Shown here piece after piece: positions 34,764 to 41,351 of a stretch of 64,000 nt of DNA. The stretch is taken from assembly GCA_905203765.1 (NCBI GenBank), contig CAJKXC010000010.1, positions 1 through 64,000 of the forward strand, in the 5' to 3' direction. Source of the stretch: an uncultured Bacteroides sp. (GTDB lineage Bacteria; Bacteroidota; Bacteroidia; Bacteroidales; Bacteroidaceae). Under the pieces are notes generated by a model. That model did no database searches. It was not told where the DNA came from and worked only from the letters and a program-made list of their open reading frames with translations. Both the position numbers and the translations under genes were made by a program. The stretch's first letter is position 1. Each line of letters begins with the position of its first letter.

Positions 34764-34807
34764 AAGAACGGCACATTTTCCGATAGACTCGGATATGTGC
34801 CGTTCTT
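34764..34807. terminator. Bidirectional terminator between cbiK and nrdG
   Basis: Perfect 13-bp stem AAGAACGGCACAT (34764-34776) / ATGTGCCGTTCTT (34795-34807) with an 18-nt loop; T-rich on the plus side and A-rich before it, so it can end both convergent transcripts. Confidence 0.85.
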
Positions 34808-34828
34808 TATCTAAACACCTATTGATTA

Positions 34829-35293
34829 CTATCGCCTGAAGCGATACGTAATGTCATCCATCCGCCCCTGCTCGATGCGGTACAAGCGTTGGTTGGTATG
34901 TTCCGACTTCAAGCCGCCAAATTCCTCTATGTAGGGTCCCAGCTTGATGTAACGGAAGTATTGCGTATCAAGTCCCGCAGGCAGTTCCTTCTTACCGGAG
35001 TACCAACCTACTTTCACCGGAACGGCGGACCGGCTGCAAAGGTACTTCGCCAGCCGCTCCACCTCGAAAGGTTCGGCATCTCCACCCATAAAGCAGACGC
35101 AAGTAGCTGCGCTGCCATACTTCTGCAGCAGTGCCGCCAAGCTTTCTTCCGTCAGCGGATCGCCAACATCTTCCAGCAGATACGGGCTGTGGCATCCCTT
35201 GCACCGGTTGGGGCAGTTGGAGATGTTGATAGCCAACGTCACCTCGTCCGGTATCTCCTGGAACACAATGTCATAATCAGTGTATCGGAGCAT
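34829..35293 (-). CDS. nrdG: Anaerobic ribonucleotide reductase activating protein
   Basis: Radical SAM activase that makes the glycyl radical on NrdD. The iron-sulfur motif NCPNRCKGCHSPYL (C-x3-C-x2-C) is near residue 25, followed by FMGGDAEPFEV. I choose the start at 35293 (MLRYTDYDIVF), which gives 154 residues, the usual length; the longer frame from 35344 adds 17 residues overlapping nrdD. With this start the overlap with nrdD is 17 bp. Confidence 0.95.
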   Translation of the reverse strand: MLRYTDYDIVFQEIPDEVTLAINISNCPNRCKGCHSPYLLEDVGDPLTEESLAALLQKYGSAATCVCFMGGDAEPFEVERLAKYLCSRSAVPVKVGWYSGKKELPAGLDTQYFRYIKLGPYIEEFGGLKSEHTNQRLYRIEQGRMDDITYRFRR

Positions 35294-37370
35294 AGAATCT
35301 CTGTGCAGCCTCCTTCTGCCGCGGTTGGGAGAAGTTGCTGACACGCTTCATATAGCCGATGATACGAGTCAGGTAATCCACATTCTTGCTATGGCACTTG
35401 GGGCACTCTTGCAGATATCGCTTGTCGATATGGTTGCAGTCGTTGCAGATAGTGTTAGGGATGTTGAAGGTAAAGTAATTGCAACCTTCGGCAGCAGCCA
35501 CGCGCAACATCTGGCGATACTGTTCCTTGCTGAGGTGCTCTTCCAGATTCATGTGCAAAGCCGAACCGCCGGTCAGGTGCTCTATATAGCGGCGACCGTG
35601 CAGGCGGAACTTATCCACAATATTCAGCGAGGTGTCTTCCACAACGTAGAAGTAACTGTTGTAGCAGTCGCGGAAGGTCTGGAAGCCAGCTTCACGGTCC
35701 CATTTGGCGTGCTTCACTCCCACGTTCTCGGCGGGAATCATTTCGCAGTTGAAGAGCAGGTCTTTGGTGCGGTACTTCTTGTTGTACTTCTCTACGATGC
35801 TCAGAATCTCCTGCACAAAGGCTTCGTACTTAGGATTGTCGTTGATGTCGATACCCATGAACTGGGCGGCTTCCACCAGTCCGTTCACGCCGATGGTCAG
35901 GTACTGGCGTCCCAGGTTGATGTAACCGGCATCGAACAGCGGCAGCATGCCCTTGCTTTGCAGCAACTTCAGGTTCTCGTTATATGCCATCTGCACCTTG
36001 TGCACCAGGTCCACCACTTCTTCGAGGAAGAAATGATAGAGCAATCCGGACTTCACCGCATGCTGGATGCAACGGTTCAGGTTGATAGTGAGCACACTCT
36101 TCGAACCGGTGGACACACCGCCGGCACCCAGCGTATAGCTGAAACCGTTGTCCTGAATCTCATTGCGCAAGCGGCAGCAGCTACTCAGCGAGTCGGCGTT
36201 GTCGCTCATATAAGTAAAGAACGAATGCCCCTCGGCATACATCTCGGCAGTGAAGTCGCCGTATTCCTTATCCAGCACGTCGCCGTCCTTCGTCAGCAGC
36301 GCCATTGTCTCTACGGGGAAGGTGAGCACCGTCTTGGTACGTTCCTTATTGAACCACTTCATGAAGCGCTTCTGCAACCAGCTCAGCGATTCCCAGTCGG
36401 GCTTGCTGCCGTCGGGGAACACGAAGTGCTCGAAGAGGCTGTTGAAGTAATACTTGTCATAGTATGCCACGTTCCAGAACACAGCCTGGAAGTTTCTTGC
36501 TCCCGTAGGCTGATTGATGGAATAGACCACTTGCTCAAAGCAATCGGTGATAACCTTGTCTATCGTCCTCTGCTTGGCTGAGAGGTCTACCACTTTGTCG
36601 GCATGCCGGTAATAGTCTTCGCCATACTCCTTGCCCACGAAGTAGTTCATGTACATCAGGAACTCCGGCGTGGCACAAGCACCGCTAAGCATGCTCGATA
36701 CGATAAACACCATATTGATGAATCCGCCGCAAAAGGACTTCAGGTTGGTGGGTGCAGTGGAATTGCCGCCTATCGACGTGGTTCCGCTTATCAGCCAGGG
36801 ATACATGGTAATACTGGCGCAATAGTTGGCAAGGCTCGTCTCGTCGTTCTTGTAGATGAAGTGGTTGTTCAGCAGTTCGATGTAGCGGTCCGACACTTCT
36901 TTGCCGTACATGTCTTTCAGGCGGTCGGTGAGCAGGCGGCGGTTCAGACGGATGAAGTTGGGTTTGGGAAGCTCGCCTATCAGGGTGGCCACGTTCTTGT
37001 TCTCCACATTGGCGTTGGCGTCGTACTTGCTGCCGGTGGCGGGATTGGACGCATCGCAGTAATCGAGCAGGAAGCGGAGCTTGTCGCGCACTTCGCGGTC
37101 TTCGAGATGCTTCTGCCGATAGAGCATAAAGGACTTGGCCACGGCGTAGTAGTGCTCCGCCATCAGCGCCACTTCCACCTGGTTCTGAACATCTTCCACA
37201 CTGGTGCCGTCGCTGATGCTTACGCGGCTGAGGATATTGGTTATAACATCTTGGGTAGCGAAACTACCTACGGATAAGAATGCCTTGCTGATGGCATTCT
37301 TAATCTTGTCGAGCGAGAACGCTTCTTTCTTGCCGTCCCTCTTGACGATAAAAGTCTCTGAATTAATCAT
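35277..37370 (-). CDS. nrdD: Anaerobic (class III) ribonucleoside-triphosphate reductase
   Basis: Oxygen-sensitive, B12-independent reductase of ribonucleoside triphosphates. N-terminal ATP-cone (IVKRDGKKEAFSLDKIKNAI), core with FCGGFINMVFIVSSMLSGAC, the zinc site CNDCNH and CPKCHS near the C-terminus, and the glycyl-radical region RIIGYMKRVSNFSQ at the end. 697 residues. Forms an operon with nrdG. The leader of about 330 nt contains a cobalamin riboswitch on the same strand. Confidence 0.95.
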   Translation of the reverse strand: MINSETFIVKRDGKKEAFSLDKIKNAISKAFLSVGSFATQDVITNILSRVSISDGTSVEDVQNQVEVALMAEHYYAVAKSFMLYRQKHLEDREVRDKLRFLLDYCDASNPATGSKYDANANVENKNVATLIGELPKPNFIRLNRRLLTDRLKDMYGKEVSDRYIELLNNHFIYKNDETSLANYCASITMYPWLISGTTSIGGNSTAPTNLKSFCGGFINMVFIVSSMLSGACATPEFLMYMNYFVGKEYGEDYYRHADKVVDLSAKQRTIDKVITDCFEQVVYSINQPTGARNFQAVFWNVAYYDKYYFNSLFEHFVFPDGSKPDWESLSWLQKRFMKWFNKERTKTVLTFPVETMALLTKDGDVLDKEYGDFTAEMYAEGHSFFTYMSDNADSLSSCCRLRNEIQDNGFSYTLGAGGVSTGSKSVLTINLNRCIQHAVKSGLLYHFFLEEVVDLVHKVQMAYNENLKLLQSKGMLPLFDAGYINLGRQYLTIGVNGLVEAAQFMGIDINDNPKYEAFVQEILSIVEKYNKKYRTKDLLFNCEMIPAENVGVKHAKWDREAGFQTFRDCYNSYFYVVEDTSLNIVDKFRLHGRRYIEHLTGGSALHMNLEEHLSKEQYRQMLRVAAAEGCNYFTFNIPNTICNDCNHIDKRYLQECPKCHSKNVDYLTRIIGYMKRVSNFSQPRQKEAAQRFYAPIH

Positions 37371-37506
37371 GTCTATAATTTAAGATTAAGAAATTATCAA
37401 TGATAATCCATACAACAATGCACACAGCAACCAAGTAATAAAATGAATCTTCAACGGACCCGTTCTATGGCTTTTCACCCGAAAGCATTGAATGAATGAT
37501 AGCGGA

Positions 37507-37697
37507 CAACGGCAGGTCTTCTGACTTGCTCCTGTTGCAACGCCTTCCCGGTTCTGTGGTTCCAGTGGCTTTAAGAATGTTGCAACGCTTCTCCCGGCAG
37601 GGAGACAGGGCTTACAGCTACGGGGATAGTTCCTGACTTTCACAGGATTCCCTTTTAATTCCTCTTCACGCAAGGTGATTAGGAAACCATTTCCGCA
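37507..37697 (-). promoter_or_regulatory. Cobalamin riboswitch upstream of nrdDG
   Basis: On the minus strand the aptamer reads AAAAGGGAATCCTGTGAAAG, TCAGGAACTATCCCCGTAGC, TGTAAG, then AAGCCACTGG, GGGAAGGCG and the closing GTCAGAAGACCTGCCG. All conserved cobalamin-element blocks are present. The 3' end is 136 nt before the nrdD start. The only gene it can control is nrdD-nrdG, the B12-independent ribonucleotide reductase. Confidence 0.92.
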
Positions 37698-37699
37698 GA

Positions 37700-37728
37700 C
37701 AAAGATATGAATAAAAATGGCAATGCAA
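37700..37728 (-). promoter_or_regulatory. Promoter of the nrdDG riboswitch transcript
   Basis: The complement of 37700-37707 is TATCTTTG, and a TTG (complement of 37726-37728) lies 18 bp upstream, close to the Bacteroides consensus. The riboswitch begins directly after it. Confidence 0.5.
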
Positions 37729-37784
37729 CAGAAGCCCGTAAGAAAAAACATATTCTTTTTCCCGCTATTTCCTGAATAAACCTC

Positions 37785-37792
37785 TATCTTTG
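37785..37792 (+). promoter_or_regulatory. -7 box before the second plus-strand riboswitch
   Basis: TATCTTTG matches TAnnTTTG, eight bases ahead of the aptamer; no good -33 element is seen. About 80 bp separates it from the divergent nrdD promoter. Confidence 0.5.
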
Positions 37793-37799
37793 CGCCCAC

Positions 37800-37954
37800 T
37801 TAGGTGATGCGGCGGCTATTCTGTCTGCCGCATTAAAAGGGAATCCGGTGAGAAGCCGGAGCAGTGCCCGCTACTGTAAAGCCGATATTTCTACCGGGCT
37901 GAGCCAGGAACCTGCCCAAGTTACTATAAGACGAAAAGACTCCCGGGGGCAGGA
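37800..37954 (+). promoter_or_regulatory. Cobalamin riboswitch controlling the second BtuB
   Basis: Compact aptamer: GCGGC...GCCGC stem, core AAAAGGGAATCCGGTGAGAA, GCCGGAGCAGTGCCCGCTAC, TGTAAAGCC, and closing GAGCCAGGAACCTGCCC. CCTGCCC (37911-37917), part of the closing strand, is complementary to GGGCAGG at 37947-37953, so the downstream copy can compete with aptamer closure; a likely expression platform just ahead of the receptor start at 37986. Confidence 0.9.
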
Positions 37955-37985
37955 GACTTGAGTATGAATCATATTTTATCAATCA

Positions 37986-40022
37986 ATGAAGAAAAAGTTT
38001 TTATTGGCAGCCGCACTCTGCTGTCTGATGGGGAATCTTTGTGCACAAGTAACACCAATCAAAGAAAATGATGAGCCACTGGCGGGTGGCAACATCGGGC
38101 AAATAGTAGTGACCGGCACCGGTACGCACCACCGCATGACGGACAGTCCCGTACCCGTCTCCGTCATCACAGCCAAAGAGATAAGCAACGCCAATGTCTC
38201 CACCCTGGAAGACGCACTGGTGAAACTCAGTCCCAGCATATCGTCTTTCACCAACGGCATGGGCACCACCATGAGCCTGAACGGCATCAGCGAGGACTAT
38301 GTACTGATTCTGGAGAACGGCAAGCGCCTGGCAGGCGAAGACCGCTACACCCGCATCAACGTAGCCAACATCAAGCGCATCGAGGTGCTGAACGGAGCGG
38401 CATCCGCCCTCTACGGCAGCGACGCCATCGGCGGAGTCATCAACATCATCACGGACGACATAAAGAACGTACTCAACGTGTCCAGCTACACCCACTACTC
38501 CAGCGAGGGACGCTGGACGGAAGCGCTGAACGCGGACGTCAGCGTCGGCAAACTGTCCTCTTATACTTCCTACCAGCGCCTGCAGGCAGGAAGCTGGCAA
38601 CACAACCACATAGACGAGAACGGCAACGAAACCGATAAGCCCACTTCCGTAGGCTTCTACTCCAACACGGTGAACCAGCGTTTTGTGTTCAATGCCACGG
38701 ACAAGCTGTCCTTCTACGTGCGCGGTACCTATTATGATAACAAGACGCGCCGCCCGCAGGACGGCACCTACTTCGTCAAGAGCAAGGACAAATACGTAGA
38801 GAAGGATGCTTACACCTACAATCTGAAGCACGAAACCTACACTTACGGAGCCGGCATGAAGTACTTGATTAACCACACCGCCTACATCGATGCCGAGTTC
38901 TACTCGGACAACTTCACCTCGGACTACGTGTACTTCAAGAAGACGGGCGACTACCTGCCCGGTGATGCCGTGACGCGCAAGAAGGTGAACTACTATAACG
39001 GCAACGTAAAAGGTATCTTCAGAGTAGGTAGCCATAACCGCGTTTCGGTGGGCATGGAGTACGTCAACGAGCATCTGAGCAGTGAATCGGACAACATCTC
39101 CTTTAAGAATATGTACACCATGGCGCTCTATGCGCAGGACGAAATAAAGCTGATGAAGAACCTGCAAGCCGTCTTGGGCCTGCGCTACATCTACAACGAG
39201 AACTTCAAGAACCACGCCACGCCCAACGTAGCCCTGATGTACAAACTGGGCGGACTGAACCTGCGCGCCGCCTACGCCGCCGGATTCCGCACCCCCACCC
39301 TGTCGCAGCTCTACGCCACGGACGAGTCGAAGACCGCCAGCCGCTGCACCGTGGGCAATCCGAACCTGAAACCGGAGAAGAACAACTTCTACTCGCTGAA
39401 CGCCGAATATAATTGCAGTTGGCTATCCGTATCGGCAACCGGCTTCATCAACGACGTCCGCGACATGATAAACTACCGCGACCTCTCCGAGGCTGAAATC
39501 ATCGCCATGGGACTGAGTGACAAGCACGCCCAATTCGACGAGATACGCCAGCGCGACAACGTGGACAAGGCAAAGACCCGCGGACTCAGCCTCAACGCCA
39601 CCGCCAGCCTCGGCGCCGGCTTCCGGCTGAGCGGCGGATATACTTATCTGGACACCAAAGCCAAACAACGCCAGGACGACGGCACCTACAAGCATTCGCC
39701 CATCGACAAGAGCATCCGCCACATGGGTAACGTCAACGGGCAATGGGAACACGGTTGGGGACTCTATCGTCTGAACGTGAACCTGCACGGGCATCTGCAA
39801 GGCAGACGCTACTCGCAAACCTACGGTTACGCGCCCAAGTTCCAGCAATGGGACCTGAACACCCGTCATACCTTCAACCTGAAATCCATCATCCTGGAGC
39901 CGGGCATAGGTATCGAAAACCTGTTCGACAAGATAGACGACCGTCCCTGGAACAATAACTTCTCGACACTGAACCCGGGACGTTCGGTGTATGCCAGCCT
40001 GTCGATACGGTTCAAGGAGTAG
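37986..40022 (+). CDS. btuB: BtuB-like TonB-dependent receptor 2
   Basis: Outer-membrane corrinoid receptor of 678 residues. Signal peptide (MKKKFLLAAALCCLMGNLCA), TonB-box-like GQIVVTGTGTHHRM, plug with IKRIEVLNGAASALYGSDAI and GGVINIITDD, barrel, and the intact C-terminus GRSVYASLSIRFKE. The sequence closely follows the first receptor over the plug. Riboswitch-controlled and monocistronic: no lipoprotein partner follows, only a repeat-rich intergenic region. Confidence 0.93.
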   Translation: MKKKFLLAAALCCLMGNLCAQVTPIKENDEPLAGGNIGQIVVTGTGTHHRMTDSPVPVSVITAKEISNANVSTLEDALVKLSPSISSFTNGMGTTMSLNGISEDYVLILENGKRLAGEDRYTRINVANIKRIEVLNGAASALYGSDAIGGVINIITDDIKNVLNVSSYTHYSSEGRWTEALNADVSVGKLSSYTSYQRLQAGSWQHNHIDENGNETDKPTSVGFYSNTVNQRFVFNATDKLSFYVRGTYYDNKTRRPQDGTYFVKSKDKYVEKDAYTYNLKHETYTYGAGMKYLINHTAYIDAEFYSDNFTSDYVYFKKTGDYLPGDAVTRKKVNYYNGNVKGIFRVGSHNRVSVGMEYVNEHLSSESDNISFKNMYTMALYAQDEIKLMKNLQAVLGLRYIYNENFKNHATPNVALMYKLGGLNLRAAYAAGFRTPTLSQLYATDESKTASRCTVGNPNLKPEKNNFYSLNAEYNCSWLSVSATGFINDVRDMINYRDLSEAEIIAMGLSDKHAQFDEIRQRDNVDKAKTRGLSLNATASLGAGFRLSGGYTYLDTKAKQRQDDGTYKHSPIDKSIRHMGNVNGQWEHGWGLYRLNVNLHGHLQGRRYSQTYGYAPKFQQWDLNTRHTFNLKSIILEPGIGIENLFDKIDDRPWNNNFSTLNPGRSVYASLSIRFKE

Positions 40023-40053
40023 CTGACTTTATAAAGGCTGAAGCCTTTGCTGT

Positions 40054-40110
40054 CTAAATTAAAGATCTGTGTAATTAGTACCTAAATTAAAAGATCTGTG
40101 TAATCCGTGC
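40054..40110 (+). repeat. Two direct copies of a 28-29 bp unit
   Basis: CTAAATTAAAGATCTGTGTA plus ATTAGTAC (40054-40081) and CTAAATTAAAAGATCTGTGT plus AATCCGTGC (40082-40110) are adjacent copies. Short AT-rich noncoding units downstream of btuB 2. Confidence 0.5.
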
Positions 40111-40141
40111 CTATAATCATCACACCGCACGGGAGTAACTA

Positions 40142-40280
40142 ATTCCCCTCCTCCCGGGAGGAGGGGTGCCCAAAGGGCGGGGTGGTAGGTGAATACATAA
40201 ACTGAATCATTCTTTCAAAGGAGTTCTTTTCTTCCTACCACCTCCCCCTTCGGGTACTCCTCCTCCCAGGAGGAGGAGAA
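40142..40280. repeat. Intergenic palindromic element, 139 bp
   Basis: Left arm 40142-40190 (CCCTCCTCCCGGGAGGAGGG, then GTGCCCAAAGGGCGGGGTGG and TAGG) and right arm 40233-40280 (CCTACCACCTCCCCCTTCGG, then GTACTCCTCCTCCCAGGAGG and AGGAG) are imperfect inverted copies. Each arm contains its own smaller palindrome. Its base composition is unlike the flanks. No coding capacity; a REP/MITE-like element, and it could stop transcription. Confidence 0.7.
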
Positions 40281-40498
40281 TGGAGATAGAACAGTTATAT
40301 TGGGCTCGCATCAGAAAGCAACTAGAGAGCAATTAGGAAGCTACAAGCGTGATAACAGAACATAAAGGAAGTAAATCCTCTGTTTTGTTATCACGCTTTG
40401 TTTTATAAAACAGAGCAAATAGAAAACGCTTGCATAAATGCAGGGATGGATATGCAGAAATACGGAATAATATGCAGGCATTATACGAAAACATGGCG

Positions 40499-40696
40499 AA
40501 GAAAGTCAGTTTCATCGCAATAGATGATGTGTTTTGCGGTGATAGATGGTATGTTTTGCCTCAACAGATGGTATGTTTCGGGTGAAAAGACTATATGTTT
40601 CGATGCAAAAGCGTATATGTTTTGCCGCATAAGCCCGTAAACCGCTCTGCAAAGCCGATATGCTCCGCTATTAAGGCGCGTATGCCGCATCGTTTC
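40499..40696 (+). repeat. Degenerate 22-bp tandem repeat, about nine units
   Basis: Units start every 22 bp from 40499; those at 40543 (TAGATGGTATGTTTTGCCTC), 40565 (CAGATGGTATGTTTCGGGTG), 40587 (AAGACTATATGTTTCGATGC) and 40609 (AAGCGTATATGTTTTGCCGC) are the clearest, each ending with two further bases. The shared core is TATGTTTyG. Outer units are more diverged. The region has no gene that I can support. Confidence 0.6.
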
Positions 40697-40794
40697 CCGA
40701 TATTATATTATCATCACATCAGGCATTCATCATCCATCGGGACAGCAAACAAAGCAAATACCCGTCTATATGATTCCCGTTTAAACAAATACCG

Positions 40795-40840
40795 TCCGCC
40801 TCGTCATTATCCTAATGCACGAGGCGGGCTTCTTTTCTTT
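40795..40840 (+). terminator. Orphan terminator-like hairpin
   Basis: CCGCCTCG and CGAGGCGGG pair over a 14-nt loop and are followed by CTTCTTTTCTTT. No intact gene precedes it, so it may mark a lost gene or end a noncoding transcript from 40.3-40.8 kb. The remaining 170 bp to the promoter at 41018 show nothing further. Confidence 0.6.
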
Positions 40841-41017
40841 CACCTCTCCACATCTATGGAAGTGGAGCAAGCAGCCGCGTTTAAAAATACAAGTTGTCAC
40901 TTTGCTAAAGAAGAACCGTACGAAGCTATTGATGGGGAGTGAAATTATAATATCCTATAAGTATGTGCATTAAGAAACATTATGGATATAATTTTTTCAC
41001 TTCGATTACATTTTTTG

Positions 41018-41025
41018 TACCTTTG
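41018..41025 (+). promoter_or_regulatory. -7 box before the Hmu-like operon riboswitch
   Basis: TACCTTTG matches TAnnTTTG and ends nine bases ahead of the aptamer. No clear -33 box. Confidence 0.45.
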
Positions 41026-41033
41026 CCTCAGTT

Positions 41034-41213
41034 TTTGGTTTCATTTCTCCCAATCATCACAGGGAGAATGACGAAAAGGGAATCAGGTGCAAATCCTGAA
41101 CAGACCCGCTGCTGTAAATCCTATAAGACTCTTTGAACACACCCCACGCCACTGTCTGACATACAGATGGGAAGGCTTTCAGAGACGGATAAGTCAGAAG
41201 ACCTGCCAGAAAC
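41034..41213 (+). promoter_or_regulatory. Cobalamin riboswitch controlling the Hmu-like operon
   Basis: Core AAAAGGGAATCAGGTGCAAA, TCCTGAACAGACCCGCTGCT, GTAAATCC, then ACGCCACTGTCTG, GGGAAGGC and the closing AGTCAGAAGACCTGCCAG. All conserved parts of the cobalamin aptamer are recognisable. The first gene starts at 41352; the 140-nt leader between may hold the expression platform. Confidence 0.93.
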
Positions 41214-41351
41214 AACATAGTTTTAATGCTTTCGGGAAATAAAGCAGCAAAACAATGAGTCTGGTAGTTCTTTATCATTCATAAAGAAGCAGTTTCTCCT
41301 TGTGCATGCTCCCCCGAAAGGTCAATAGTAAACGCTATAACAAGGATTGAA

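Noticed and set aside
37386..37799. 137-codon open frame on the minus strand over the nrdDG leader
   Set aside because: It runs through the riboswitch and promoter; no coding pattern.
40499..40696. CRISPR array
   Set aside because: The 22-bp units are contiguous without spacers and diverge strongly; no cas genes.
40595..40942. 115-codon open frame in the repeat region
   Set aside because: Begins inside the tandem repeat and crosses a terminator hairpin; no motif, so not called a gene.
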